A stretch of DNA of 64,000 bases from Diphasiastrum complanatum (Eukaryota; Streptophyta; Lycopodiopsida; Lycopodiales; Lycopodiaceae): the NCBI GenBank assembly GCA_029204225.1, contig CM055101.1, forward strand, positions 30,718,519-30,782,518, written 5' to 3'. The notes under the pieces were generated by a model. The model saw only the letters and a list, made by a program, of their open reading frames with translations. It ran no database searches and was not told where the DNA came from. Each line of letters opens with the position of its first letter. Position 1 is the stretch's first letter. The position numbers and the translations under genes were made by a program. Positions 1 to 12,605 of the stretch are shown here, in pieces.

Positions 1-1314
1 AAGATCCTTCTTTTGTAACTCGTGATCATACCATGCTTTACGTCTTTCCTTTTCAACTGCCAGTGCATGCACAACTAGTAAGCGTGTTTCACAGAGTTTA
101 TGCAGAGCTTCGTGGCGTAGCTGTAGAGATTTGGACTCACTAAGACGTTGTGTGGTGGCAATCCTTAATGAAGGAACTAAAAACTCTATTGACATCACAA
201 CATCCTGACCATATACCAATTGGAAGGGTGTTTGATCAGTGCTTCCTTTATATGTTGTCCTGAATTCCCACAGTGCAGCATGCAACTTATGTTCCCAATC
301 TAATCTGCTAGCTTCAACTGTTTTCGTGAGCACGCTACACAGGATCTTATTGGATGATTCTGCTTGCCCATTATCACGAGGATAATAAGGTGTACTGGTT
401 CTGTGGATCACGAAGAATTCCTCCAACTGGACCTTGATGGTCTCATTGATGAAATGGCTTCCGCGGTTGCTAACTAGCTCTACCGGACATCTGAAGCATA
501 CAATGATATTTTCATAAAGGGACTTGGAAGTGGTCCTAGCATTAGCTACTCTTACTGCCTTGGCTTCGACCCATTTGGTGAGGTAGTCTATGGCTACGAT
601 TACGTATCGAACCTGGGAACTCCTTGCCGCAGGGTGAATTAGACTGATGTAATCCAATCCCCACTTTTCGAATGGTACTTGGGCTAAGACTGGGTGCAGT
701 AGGTCATAATTCAATCTCATTGGCCTTCTCGACCTTTGGCACACATCGCACTTTTTTAATTATTCCTTCGTATCCTTATGAGTCATTGGCCACCAACATC
801 TTGATTGCAAGATCTTGCGAACTGTAATGTCGGATGCAAAATGGCCCCCACCCATGCCTTCATGTGAAATCGAAATGATCTGGGTGGCCTCATGAGGAAG
901 AATACACCGCCGAAGAATTCCGTCTGGTCCTCTTCGGTATAACTGACCGGCAATCAGCTGATAAGGTCTAGCCTTCAAGATCAATTTCCGATGTTCCGCC
1001 TTTGGTAGTGATTTGTCTGGTTGGCCCCGCATTAGATATTCAACAATGTCGGCAGCCCATTCTAGTACTGTGTCCATGTAAAATAAGGCAGCATCTGCCA
1101 GCTCATCATCGGGTTGGGTTGCAATCTCCTTCCCCTTGATTCGTGATACATGATTAGCCATGTAATGTTGTTTTCCCTTGCGAACTACTATCCAAAAATC
1201 AAATTCGGACAACAAGAATAGCCATTTGGTGATTCTCCCGGTGTTGCAAGTTTTATTAATGAGATAGAGCAAGGGTTGATGGTCTGTATAAAAAGCAAAA
1301 TGTGTGGCCATCAA
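1..1314 (-). pseudogene. gypsy RNase H end, integrase zinc finger and integrase core
   Basis: The frame from 1314 down to 763 holds the RNase H tail (motif FYTDHQPLLYL) and the integrase HHCC-type region, ending near the CWWP motif. A TAA at 760-762 interrupts it. The same frame then stays open to base 1 and encodes the integrase core. Visible landmarks are GLDYIS (first catalytic Asp), SNRGSHF near 455 where active enzymes have SDRG, and the NGQAESSNK segment carrying the catalytic Glu. The second catalytic Asp is therefore Asn, so integration activity would be lost even without the stop. The C-terminus lies outside the window. Confidence 0.8.
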
Positions 1315-2128
1315 GTAATGTCAAAATTATCATTGTCAGTGCTTCTCGCTCTGTGGTTGAATAATTCATTTCGGTATCACTGAGCCCTGGCTGGGTTAAG
1401 ACTGCTCCAACTGCATACTTCGATGCGTCCATATGCACGTGAAACTCAATGGACCAATTGGGTGGGCGTAAGATTGATGCTGAAACCAATGCATCCTTAA
1501 GCTTCTGGAAAGCCTTTAGGGCTTCCTCGTTCCAATGTGGATTCGTTGTGAGTTTGTAAATTGGTCGGGCTAACTCCGCAAAATCAAGAATGAAGATCCT
1601 ATAATAGTTAGCATGACCCATGAAGATATAGACTTCGCGGATCGTCCCCGGTGGTGGCATATCAATAATGATCCTGATCTTTGATAGATCTGTGGCGATC
1701 CTGTGTCTTGACACTATATGGTCGAGAATCAAGCCATGTGTTACCCAGAATTGACATTTTTCTGGATTCAGAGAGACCTGGTAGTCGTGGCATTTTTCTA
1801 AAACCTTTCCCAAGTTGGATAAGTGTTCTAATTCTAGTCCATGCATGCACAGATCGTCCAAGAAAATTTCCAGATTTTTTTGCAGATAATCTTTGAATAT
1901 TGCCTGCATGACTCGCTGGAAGGTGCTTGGGACATTGCAAAGTCCGAATGGCATCACTTTATGGGCATAGGTTCCCCATTCCATGGCAAATGTTGTCTTG
2001 TGCTGGTCCTGGGGGGCTATCTTCACCTGGTTGTAGCCCATGAAGCCGTCTAGAAAACTGTAGGCCTCGACGCCGGCTACTTTATCGAGGAAACTTTCCA
2101 TAAATGGTAAAGAAAAATGTGACTGCAT
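1256..2128 (-). pseudogene. gypsy reverse transcriptase (catalytic part) and start of RNase H
   Basis: A 290-residue open stretch. It starts near the SLPFMESFLDK segment, passes through SFLDGFMGYNQ and MPFGLCN, and reaches the catalytic box FLDD, a variant of YxDD, at about residue 90. It then has the thumb/connection segment (FMGHANYYR) and the RNase H start FHVHMDASKYAVGAVL. It is joined by a frameshift near 2115 to the RT N-terminus and by another near 1310 to the rest of RNase H. All catalytic carboxylates visible in this stretch are present. The damage is in the frameshifts. Confidence 0.8.
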
Positions 2129-2414
2129 TTAGCGCCTTCAGATTCACGCAAATCTGCATTTTGTCGTTCTTCTTGGGTACTATAACTATCGATGATACCC
2201 ATTCCGTGTGCTCGATTTCATAGATGAAATCTGCATCCATCAGCTTTCGCAACTCTTGCTTGATTAGTTCAGTATAATTTGAGTTGCAGCGGTAATAACG
2301 ACTTACCTTGGGGACTGCTCCGTCCACCAAGGGTATGGTGTGTTGGACTATTGTTGGTGGAATGCCCTTCAGGTCACTATAACTCCAGACAAAACAATCT
2401 TTATATTCCACCAA
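2082..2414 (-). pseudogene. gypsy reverse transcriptase N-terminal part
   Basis: This 110-residue stretch contains the segments that precede the RT palm in Ty3/gypsy proteins: FVWSYSDLKGIPP, then IKQELRKLMDADFIYE, then VVPKKNDK-type residues leading to the NLKALNA motif. After that motif the frame is lost and homology continues in the overlapping frame of the catalytic part. No start is assigned because it is an internal piece of a polyprotein. Confidence 0.75.
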
Positions 2415-2648
2415 CTACGATCGTAGTCTCTTGAACTGTGTGGGTGTTAACTGCTCTCCCACATGCACTATCTTTTCTTCTTCACCTGGCTCGGCAAGAT
2501 TCATTGGTTGTGTTCACGCAGGTCCCTCAAAGACTTATTCCGTTGGTGCCTGACTTTGATCAGGTTCTCTCTAGGCTTGCGACATCATGATTACCACGTC
2601 ATCCAAGGTGTAATTTTTGAAAGTCTCAAGCATCTCGTGAACTGGTGC

Positions 2649-3131
2649 TCATTGAGATTCCTCTTTCAGTATATTGATCTTAGCCCGACTGGTCATTTTT
2701 TGATTTTCTGTCACCTGTGTAGAAGATGACGTTGTATCTGAGTCTATCTTGATTGACTTCAAGGAATCCAACACTTTCTTTTTACTCTTTTTTGTCATTT
2801 TGTTGGATTCATTCTTGTTGTCTTTCACCGGGACTGCCATGACATTTGCCTCATGGTTGCGAATATCAACATCCATTGTAGCTATTGCCTCTTTGGGTAG
2901 ATCACTCCATCGGATCACCTGGTTGTAGCGTTGTTGCAACTGATTCTTCTTATTCTCAGGTGTCTTGGGTGGATCGATCCTTGAGACTTTCGCCATAGCA
3001 GACTTTTGTGCATCAAATACATGACCAAGGCCTGCCCATAAGTGGTATCCTAAATGAACCGTAACTTTGTAACGAAGTTTCTTAATGAAGAAATGCCCTT
3101 CTGGCATGTCGGGTCCAAATTCACATCTCAA
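2649..3131 (-). pseudogene. gypsy gag/protease-region remnant
   Basis: A 160-residue stretch on the same strand, upstream of the RT. It is rich in Lys, Asp and Ser, with a motif-poor C-terminal half. The N-terminal half (HFFIKKLRYKV, YHLWAGLGH) resembles the region between gag/protease and RT in plant gypsy polyproteins, but no zinc knuckle or DTG protease box is visible. The assignment rests mainly on position and strand. Confidence 0.4.
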
Positions 3132-3142
3132 TGTGAAAATTT

Positions 3143-4199
3143 TTAATGAAGAATTTTCAAGGACTGGCCTTCAGCCCTTTCAGGGCTCTCTTCAAACCCA
3201 TCCAAGGGTGGTACTCCATTCGACGGCCCTTGACTAGTTCTATCAACACCATCTCGACCATCAATCTTCTCAAAGCATGATCCGACGGTCATCAGCAAAT
3301 ATGTGCACCAACCCACGTTTTTGAGCACGTTGGGCCCTTCAACCCGCTACCAGCCTCCTCGCCTTCATAGCGTGCGACCTGCCCACGACTTCTCCTCCTC
3401 TTCTCTTTCCAGCAAAGCTTCTAAGCTCCATACCTAGGGTTTCTTGGATGTCCATGTGGATCGATCCAACATCTTACTCCCTCTACGGCCAGCAGCGGCC
3501 ATCTGCAGCCTGGATCGCACTGCCAGAGCGCCCACCTGTGGTTTGTTATAGCTCCTAAAACTGTTCACCACCGGGAGAAAACGACAGTTTGGTCTTCAAA
3601 AACCCTGGCAAAGCTTTTCCATAGCTTCTAAGAAAGAGAACTAATTTCTCATATTTTGCTTTATGGCTGACCCTGCCCTTCTAGAAATCGCTTGACCTCA
3701 CCCATACAATGCTAGGTAGCAATTTACAGTGCTCAATTCCATCAAGTACAGAGAAAGATCCGTGACTTTCCGTTTTTCTTCAACTAGGCCACTTTTAGGC
3801 AATTCACAGAACTGCTCCTTTCTCCCCACACTGTAAATGGATTTCAAAATCCACTCAAACCTGAGTCACCACTATCTTGCAGCCCGTTCTGATCCGCTCC
3901 GCTCAATAATTGACGAAGTACTCAAAGAGTTCTGGACAACTTTATGTCACAGCCACTTTTTGAAGCAATACACCGTTTTGAGCAATTTCTCTGTGAATTC
4001 TCCTCGGAATTCACCTACGACGATCGTTTTGATCTTCCCCAAAGGTCCGATCGAAGGAACTTTGTTGTCTCTAGCCATTCGGACTGCCAATACCCTGTAT
4101 GGAGTCCTCTCTCCTGAGATGCTCTGAGTGCTATTTTTCCTGGTGAAAGACTAGCATCCCATAGCTCCACCAGATCGTGCATACCTGCATCACCCTGAC
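3143..4199. other. gypsy leader, no supportable gene
   Basis: The stretch between the primer-binding site and the first recognisable coding remnant. It contains only short unrelated open frames. It is probably the untranslated leader and decayed gag of the gypsy element. Confidence 0.5.
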
Positions 4200-4211
4200 A
4201 CTCTAATACCA
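4200..4211 (-). other. primer-binding site (tRNA-iMet type, degenerate)
   Basis: Read on the minus strand this is TGGTATTAGAGT, matching 10 of 12 positions of the plant retrotransposon consensus TGGTATCAGAGC. It lies upstream of the gag/pol remnants on the same strand, where a 5' LTR should end. Confidence 0.55.
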
Positions 4212-7200
4212 AGTTGAAATTCCGATAGAATTTAGTGCAGTATGCAAATCACATCACATAATCACCATAGCCACTCCTCACAAGCTCTCAAAGATGGCAC
4301 AACAAAAGTTATTAGATTACAAAGAAACATTGTACATATAGAGTATTCACAAACTGCATAAAAAGGCAGGTGTCCTAAAACTGGCCTACCACCTGTCAAA
4401 CTAAGGTCGGGCCCAATATGGCCAAATTCGACCGACAAACTTGGGACATGCCCCCAAGTATAGCAAGTACTGTAAATAACTTTGTACGGGCTAATTCTTC
4501 CTATGTGTGGCTACTCGGCTAACCCAAGTAGCCGTTTACGGGATCAATGCCTGATCAATATATCCAAACGGGTCACGTCCCGATCACAACCATATACAGT
4601 AAACCAAATAAAGTGTACAATAATTACATCATCACATTTAGAGCTTACATAAAATGTATATAAGATTAACTCTGATTTCTAACTACTATATGTTCTTGTG
4701 AATCGCCTTTTGGTTCTCTAGTTTTGTGTTGAAGACAATGCTGTATTTCACATGTATGTTGACTATCATTCTCAAGAGAAATTTTCTATTTGATCCAAGT
4801 GTACCATCTATCTCTAGTCCCTTTTGGCTTTTTTAAAGAATAAAGGTAACTAGTTTTTTGAGAAGTTTGCAAGCAAAATTTTAAAACATTGAACTACCAG
4901 AAAATCAAATTTTTTTTTTTTGTGTTATGAAAATGATCATTTGAATTTATGTAGAAATTTTCAAGATAACACAAATTGTGGTTGGGCATTGCTATCATGA
5001 CATGAGCTTTATATAGTGGCCACTAAGCACTACTCTCACTATCATACACAATGTGTAGAATAGGCCTCTAAGGGTAAACTACAATCAACTAGTTTTTTTT
5101 AATGGTTGTCTTGTATTGCAATTGACTAATGTTGGAGGCACATATGCCCAATACTTGCATGAAGACACAAAGGCCTAGAGGCAAGAAAGAGAGCAAACAA
5201 TAGAATGACACCAAAAAGTAGGCGGTATGGGCAAGCATAGACCATAATAGGCTTGAAGGGCAAGCTTCTAGGGCGACATGTGGCTTGTTGTAGCAACAAT
5301 GCTTGATGGTGGGTGAGTGGATAATCATCAACGAATGAATTCCAAATAGCAACATGGGGTTGGTGGCCATGGCTTTCCTCATGCACATGGAGGTGTGTGC
5401 ACTTGAACTTGGGGATAAGGGACCAAACTTTACTTTGACATATGGAGGACCCCACGTGAGTAAATTTGAACCTATGTTGGCAAGCCCAAACTAGAGCTAA
5501 GACTAAAATGTTCCTTGTGATGTTACTATTGTTTGAATCCCACTTGAAAAGAGGTATATCAAAGAGCTTGCTTCTAGTAAAGGTAGGTCATATTGTACAT
5601 GGTGTACAACAAGATGAACTTTTATGAGAGGGATACATCTACTAGACTAAGAGTCTTATTTATTTTTTAGCTTTGTTGCCATAGTGATAAGCTTTTTTGC
5701 TGATTATGTTAAGAATGATGTGTCTCTCCCAAGAGGTTTTTAATTAATAATTTCGCTATTTTATATCCTTTTAAATTACAATTTTTTAACATGCATAACA
5801 AAGTTGCTTGCTATCTTTTAGGTCACCTTGGGGATTATGTTACCACACCAACTACTTAAAACTATCGTTTTAAAGTAGATAGCTGCAAGGTTCAACCACA
5901 AAAGTTATGAGGTGGAGAATTAAAAAAAAGTTTTTTCAAATTGTTTTACATGCACCTTATGGTAAAAAAAAATTAGTTTTAGTTTTGGGTGCACCTTTCA
6001 CGCGGAACGTGATTGTAAAAAAAATTTAAGGCAAAAAAAAACATTAAAAAAGTAGGAACAAAAATTATGGCACGGAAGGACACCTCCTTGGGCCCTTTCA
6101 CCTAATCGCCCTTTCTTGGCGGAATGCCCTTGGAGGGCGACCTCCCCCTCCCCTAACATTTTTCATAATCAACATACTTAAGAAATGTAGCAAATTCGAG
6201 AAAGAAGTGACCATACTTGAGTGCCAACTCGCAGCACCGATGTATTCACAAGGCCCATTGAAGTCGAATGGGGCTATGAGTTCCTTTTAGATTTATTCCC
6301 CAATGTTTTGTTGATTTGTTTCTTTTTAAGACACAATGTTTAAGTCATGACTTTAGAATTTAGGAGATTTTCACTTAAAGTTCACAATGATGCCAGTGGA
6401 GCATCTCGAACCCTCTTGCGGCCTTGCTTATGGTGCCCACTTCTCCTTTGCTCACGACATTGCTGCAGTGCTTGCAAGCTGATTAGGAAGATTTGGCATA
6501 CTCCATTGCAAGTTTGGATGTCATGGCGAAACATGATGATATGACGTTCAACATTCAAGATACAACAACAATGCATTCCTTCGTACATTCAAATGAAGAA
6601 GATAAAGAAAGGGGCACATATGTAGAATGTGTGAGAGATGAGCACTACATAGAAAAGGGTAATGTGGGAGAGAGATAGAGAGAATGTAGGCTGTTGTAGA
6701 GAAAATCATGGGTGCTACATTGTTAGATAAGGCCCAACCTTGCCTTGCACCCTTGATCATGAACGAGTGCGAGAATAACGTACTACCAATCGTGACTTAA
6801 GGTGCATGCGATAAGGCCATACTCTTATCAAATAATCCAAAATGCATGGGACGTTCCATGATGAATTAAGCATTTTCACCCTCGAATGAAGGTGAAGGCA
6901 AGACCCTTGCATGCACCCTTGGAATGCTTAATACGCAAGATCACAACCTAATTGCCATTATTCACTCAAGAGGTGGAGGAAGGTGAGGACCCTATAGTGA
7001 GGGATAGAATATGCTCCTCCTTTAGAAGAGGTATCTTTGTTCCGTCAAAGTTTTGGACTACTCGCTAGGGGCGTGGGGGTCTAGGCCCCTAGATTGGTCA
7101 GTGGTCACCGCCAAATCAGGCATAATCGGCAGCTTGGGTGACCGACCGATTTTCTTTCCGTGAGCTCTTGCGCGTGACCGGGACCGCCGATGCTTCTCCG

Positions 7201-7790
7201 CTTTCACTATTTCTTCTTGTTGCTGCATCTGCCTTCGATCTATTCTTCGCCATCTCCTCCACCAGCCTCGTCCTGCTCCTGCTAATCTCGTGTCATCTCA
7301 TCTGCAGGCACAGCGGATGATGGAAGAAAGCGCAGCGACGGATATGCTTTGATTTTTTTTTCGTAGCACCATTTAATGTCTCAAGGTTGATCTCGTGCGA
7401 CGACAAAAAATCCGAATGTCTAATGAGGCTTTTTCTCTCGTTTTTCTGTTCCGTTTTGCATTTGTGTGTTGGTAATCATCTGCAAGCGTGTGGGGGCGTT
7501 ATTCTGTCATCCCTATTTTAGGTTCAGGCTGTTGAAGCGGTTTTCCTTTAGGCTATATCTACTGCATCAAGTTTTAACTCATCACAAGAGGTTTGGGTTA
7601 GAAATTGTCGTTTGGTAACGGTTATTATACTTGCTGCTGCCTCATTTTTCTTCGTGTTCTAAGGACTGATAGGTGTTCAGATGGTGATTTGATCCGTAAC
7701 GAGTTTGTGATTTTAACGAGATTCAGATTTAAACACAATTGAAACTTGAAGGTATCTTCAAACCTGCCTACCTGTTAGACGCTGGAAGAT
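4212..7790. other. gene-poor stretch
   Basis: AT-rich sequence with poly-A/T tracts near 4910, 5930 and 6020. The first few hundred bases should contain the 5' LTR of the gypsy element. No ORF here has recognisable motifs; those of about 100 residues are Cys/Leu-rich and look random. The stretch 7130-7330 is more GC-rich with CT-rich composition and could be an untranslated exon of the downstream HSP20-like gene. That is only a compositional impression. Confidence 0.5.
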
Positions 7791-7799
7791 TATATAAGG
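7791..7799 (+). promoter_or_regulatory. possible TATA box of the HSP20-like gene
   Basis: TATATAAGG lies about 310 bases upstream of the start codon at 8111. A good splice acceptor (TTCCTTGCAG) at about 8081-8090, just before the ATG, suggests a 5' UTR intron. The transcription start could therefore be here or in the GC-rich stretch near 7.1-7.3 kb. Confidence 0.25.
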
Positions 7800-8110
7800 A
7801 ATGTTATGGAAAGAACTGTCTCAAATCTGAGCTCCATCTGATTTTGAGTCGGTAATTGCATATAGGGAAGCTAATATTGAGGAAGGTACAAGCTGGCTGC
7901 ATTTTATTCTGATCGATCGGCACTTGCTCATCTAGTCGAGCGCAAATTTAGTTGGCTTTGTTCTCAGGATTTGGTTTTTCTGTTTCCATAATTCACTCGC
8001 ATAGATGGTGACTTTTCAGTAATCTGGGTAGTAGGAGCTAATGTCAGAAAAGAAGCAGGGTTAGGCTATAGCTGCTTCAGTTCCTTGCAGATTTTTTTGG
8101 AAGGTGTAGC

Positions 8111-8902
8111 ATGACAGCACCGAAGCCGCCTCCATCATATCCCCTGAAGAGGCGAAATATGACTGTCTCATACGACATAAGCTCCACACTGTCACCAGGA
8201 TACTTCTCGGCACTTCAAGTTCACAAAAAGCTCAAGCGCATGCCTCATCTATTTCCTCGGGTATTAGAGCTTCCCTGCGCCGCCGATGCCCCTGTGGAGG
8301 TCTATGAGAACGAGGATTGCTTTACATTTTCGATGCGACAGACAGGTCTGATTAGTGAGGAGATAAAGGCAGAGGTTATTGAGATAGTTCCGGGGGCTGT
8401 GAAGGTCGCGGTCGGAGGGATTGAGGAATTACTACAAGAATTGGTGGAAAGGGAAGCGATCTTTTGGCGATTCAGGCTCCCTGCTTCTACAATACCAGAA
8501 GCCAGCACAGCCTTGTACGAAGATGAAATATTAACTGTCACTGTTCCAAAAGTTTCTTCGACGGAAACTAAAGATCCATCAAATGAGAATGACACGGTTG
8601 TGGCTAATTTTACGCATGACGAAGGGGGGGTAATAGAGCAGCAGCAGCAAGAAGGGAGGGTATGTGAGAGCAAGGAAGATATTCAAATAGGCGCGCCAGT
8701 GAGAAATCAATCAGATAATGAAGTCAACTCAAAGGATGAGCCCCGTTTGACTATTGTGAAGCTTCAGGCATTGAAAATTGAAGAAAAATGTGAAAGATGC
8801 AGGCATGGCGACACTTGTAAGGACAGAGCAAGACTATCAAATGGAGGTCAGCAAATTCTCATTAGAGGAGACGTTTTTGGATCGCCGCTGGTAGTAACAT
8901 AG
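8111..8902 (+). CDS. HSP20/alpha-crystallin-like domain protein
   Basis: An intact 263-residue reading frame. Residues about 58-150 look like an alpha-crystallin/HSP20 fold: VEVYENEDCFTFSM, then a GL-x-EEIKAEV strand pair, then RFRLPAS and a closing ILTVTVPK, which matches the family's L-T-V-x-V-P-K ending. The N-terminus (about 55 residues) is basic and Pro/Ser-rich. The C-terminal tail is acidic and Gln-rich, and ends with a Cys cluster C-x2-C-x4-C (EKCERCRHGDTC) not usual for small heat-shock proteins. Family members are chaperones that hold unfolding proteins. Divergent plant members also act in silencing and signalling, so the role here is open. The ATG at 8111 is the first in frame; a second lies at 8159. 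No neighbouring gene is close enough to suggest linkage. Confidence 0.7.
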   Translation: MTAPKPPPSYPLKRRNMTVSYDISSTLSPGYFSALQVHKKLKRMPHLFPRVLELPCAADAPVEVYENEDCFTFSMRQTGLISEEIKAEVIEIVPGAVKVAVGGIEELLQELVEREAIFWRFRLPASTIPEASTALYEDEILTVTVPKVSSTETKDPSNENDTVVANFTHDEGGVIEQQQQEGRVCESKEDIQIGAPVRNQSDNEVNSKDEPRLTIVKLQALKIEEKCERCRHGDTCKDRARLSNGGQQILIRGDVFGSPLVVT

Positions 8903-11742
8903 TGTTATTCCTTTTGATGCTTACATTAGCTCTGGTTGTGCTGATTATGCTTTATCTTTTGTTTTAGCTTGCTTTATTTGCAGACTGCTATGACCAAGCA
9001 ATCTAGACCGCTGAGAGGAAACAGGACAAGATTCTGCTTTATTATTTTAGTCGTGCTTTTTGTTAGCCTGAGATTCAAGTCATAAAAAGAACTGAAAAAT
9101 GAAAAGGCTTCTCTATATGTACAAGACTCGAGGCGTTGCTTTGCACTGCAAAACTGTGCTTCATATGTCATAGTTTAATAATTACTGGTTACACCGAGCT
9201 TTAGGTGTTGACTTCATCTCCAATTAAGACCCTACACAGATTTTTGCTGTCTACAAGGAAACCTTGAATGTACTTGTTGAGATATAATTCATGCTTTATG
9301 AAAGTATTCTGCTGATCAATGCATCTGTGCTTTTTTTGATTAAGGAAGACCATATTTTGCTTAAGTTTGCCTTTTTGTTTGGCTACAAAGCTTCTAATAT
9401 GAGTTTTCTGAAGATGAAGCTGCATGTGTGGGTAGACATTCTTGAGCATGCAAAGGCTTTATTTGTACTAAGCAACTGAAAGCCAACGGTGGTGACATTC
9501 CCATCTTTGTAGATTCTGTATTTTTGGAACTTTAGCATTTCATGACCGGCTGTCTGTGAAGAAGACTATACTGGAACAAGAACTTTCATATTTCCAAGCT
9601 AAATGGCAAAGCCAAAGCATTTGAGCAGTCGATTGATTTGTAATCAAATATTGGTTTGTATGCTATTTTTTGAAGTTCCAGAGATTGTTTAGTACCTAAA
9701 TCCAACATAAACGTCCAACAATTGTCACTGGTAGTGCATGAAAGAAGACTTCAACTTGATTAGTATCCTATGAATTTACAAGAAGTAAAGCACTATTGAA
9801 CAAAAGGTTCAATCCTTTATAGGGAGAGATGACCTTAACCCTATAATCTGATGTGACTGAGGTACCTTTTGTGAATCCAAAGCAAGTAAACTGAGAGAGC
9901 AAACCATGTGAAAGGCCCTTAAAAAAATCAAATTCATCTCAATGAAGATAGAATAACCTAGAGGCTGTCTAGAGAACAAGTTGATCCATCAAATATCAAA
10001 CATTGCAAGAGGTCCAAATGCATCAACTTATCTTGACCATGTAGAACTGCCATCTAAGGGAGTGCTTAACATGGATAGAGGAAGTGTGTCCTAAAAGGAT
10101 GTGCTCAGCTGATGTGAGAGGGAGCACATCGTGTCGAGAAAGAGAGGCCCAAATTCAGACTTCAGGAAATTACGGCATTGGACAGACGATAGTAGAAAAT
10201 CTTCTTGGTGAAAAATGGGCACACTTCGTTGGGGGGTGTCTTGGTGGTTGCACAGTCATTGCACAATGCATACATTGGGAGCCATAGTTACAATGTGGCA
10301 CACTTTATCATTAGTGGGCTTATTTGTTAAGTTAGTATCACATTTTGTTTTCAAAATTTGAAACTGCTCACACTATTCTTTGGGGAAACAGTTGCTTTTT
10401 TGTTGTCCCAATTTGGGAAGCCCTCATTTTGGTAGAAATAAAATAGATGTTAGAGACATTCGTTTATAAGTAGACTGACTTCGAGACTTTGACCTCTTAA
10501 TCTAAGAATTCTTTTTTGGAAATCTTCATGGGAGATTTGCGTGTGCTATCTACAGTTTATAGTATTCATCAAGCATTTTCTGTTTGTCATTCGTTATTTC
10601 TTTATTCTTTACCTAAAGCTTTTGCTATAATGGTGAACTCAACTTGGTATCAAGGCATTTTCTTGGCTTTCTTCTGATTAGTTCTCATTTGCTGGTTTTT
10701 TCCATCCTTTCTACTTTTATGCATCCTACATTTCCGTCCTGTATTTCCATGAACCGCCTCACACATTTCTCCCTGTTACGTTTCTGCCCCCACGTTTATC
10801 TCCTACATTCTTCCCTCTACTTTTTTTTGCTGTTGTTTTATTTTTATAGCATGTTATCATTCCCTTTTGACCTCTTTTGCCTACTTTTGTGCCTTTGCAT
10901 GGTTACTATTCTGTTTTTACAACTTGTTACCATTCCTTTTTGGTTTTCATTTCATTCTGTGGTCTTGATGCCTGCTACCACCCTTCACAACCTGTTTCAG
11001 CTCCATTGCAGTTCCAGTTTCATCCCCTTTTCCCCCATTACAACTTCTTTTCTATTTTCATCCTTTTCTTTGAGCCTTTTCCCAGTTCTTCTTCCCTGTT
11101 CCAGCCATGTTTAAAGTTCTCTACGTCTATTTGTTGCTAAGCATGCCTACTAGTTGTGGTTCTTCTATTTCCATTGATGTCGAACACTAGTTGGATGATT
11201 ATGATCGTTAGTTTGTTGACTTGGAGCATCAATTGATGTCTTACCCTTTGTCGGTCAAATGAGTATTTTTGTTCATGCTCAATTTTCACCACCTATTGTT
11301 GTTGATCCTACTCCTATTTCCCTGGTCCTATCATTATAAATTCTTCCCACTAATAGTTTTCCTTGATCACTTCTTACATATTTTTGAGGTAAGGTGCTAT
11401 CTTCTGTCTACTCTGGGTCTTTAATGGGCAATTAGATGGGCAATTGGTTTCAAGTTGGACACTCACTTCATGTTATCAACTCATATTGTTTACAAGGTTC
11501 AACTTGCGTTTGTTTACTTCGAAGATCATGTCACCACCTAATACTGCACACGGATGATGGACCTTATTACTTGCAACCTGTGTGGCTTGCCACTCAACGT
11601 GTCCATTTTGTAACCTCCAACGGATAGGTCCAGTCTCTTAATATGGTGAGTGCTTTGTTGAATTTGTTACATCTGCAAAAGGGAAGAGGCAAGGTAAGTT
11701 GTTCAAACTTGATACTTGTCTTGTTGCTAACCAAGTTGGATG

Positions 11743-11786
<44 letters not shown>

Positions 11787-12600
11787 CAGATATTTGGAGT
11801 TTTTATGTGAAAGTTATGGCCATTTTAGTGATATCACTTCAATTTTAGTTAGTTACAATGTTGCTATCTGATGTTCTATGTTTTCGGTTGAGTCTGGAAA
11901 ATATGGGGCCATGGATTAGAGCTTTGTTTTAGCTTCAATCTGAATCAATTTTCATCCAATTTGATTAAGATTTGGCAAAGTTAAGGTGATTATTGTAAAC
12001 TAGCTCAATTCTTATCTTTTCTGGAATTCTTATTATCTTGAAAGGGTTTTTTGTTTTCTATTTTCAGTTTTTTCATTTTTCACTTTTTATCAAAATATTA
12101 AAAAACAACAAGCACGCTCCGTGCCTTTGCTAGTGAACATACTTTTATTTCTGTTCCTTCGTACGTGCGCAGCCCCTACCTATCCTCGCTCCTCTTTTGC
12201 CTCTATCCCCTACCCTCGTGCCCTTACACCCTCTCCCTCTCTCCGTACGTTAAGAACATGGTTCTAAGGAGCCAAGGAATATCAGTTTGATGAGTGAAGT
12301 GACAATTTGCAGTTCCTTTGGTAATTCTTGGAGGAGCTTATCATAGTTCAATGAGCATCAATATTCTAATTTTTCTAATTCTAAGTGATTGCGAGATGCG
12401 TTTGAAATGAAATTTTAGAAATGCAACATCGTAGAAAAATATAATAATTTTAATTTGAAAACAATATATATTGACCACAATGGATCAGTTTATGACAAAA
12501 TTATTTGTGACATGTACAAACTTTATTCATCATCGCAAGATTCAATCAGCCAATACATCTTGCAACTCATCTTCGCTAAGATGATTTTCATCATCACTAT
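8903..12600. other. gene-poor stretch
   Basis: The first 300 bases are probably the 3' UTR of the HSP20-like gene. The rest is AT-rich with T/C-rich low-complexity sequence (10.64-11.1 kb) that creates long hydrophobic but meaningless open frames. A decayed primer-binding-like string near 10645 (TTGGTATCAAGG) suggests an old retroelement. No coding motif is recognisable. Confidence 0.5.
11747..11780. repeat. (TA)n microsatellite
   Basis: About 17 uninterrupted TA units flanked by TGTATG and CACATA. Confidence 0.95.
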
Positions 12601-12605
12601 CGAAA

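Larger units (their letters stand above)
1..4640 (-). mobile_element. Ty3/gypsy retrotransposon, degenerate, truncated by window edge
   Basis: Minus-strand coding remnants run in the order gag-like spacer (3131-2649), reverse transcriptase (2414-1256), RNase H and integrase (1314-1). RT-RNaseH-integrase is the order that defines Ty3/gypsy. A degenerate initiator-Met primer-binding site lies at 4200-4211, so the 5' LTR should lie to its right. No clean LTR end is visible and the right border is a guess. The 3' end runs off the window. Two frameshifts (about 1310 and 2115), a stop at 760-762 and a changed integrase catalytic residue show that this copy is dead. The RT resembles non-chromoviral plant elements of early-diverging land plants; that clade call is an inference from motif style. 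Confidence 0.8.

Noticed and set aside
5089-5455. Overlapping ORFs of 99 and 109 residues (-)
   Set aside because: Two frames over the same bases, Cys/Leu-rich, no motif; probably chance.
10644-11140. Long hydrophobic ORFs (156 and 87 residues, +)
   Set aside because: They arise from T/C-rich low-complexity DNA, overlap each other in different frames and have no motif.
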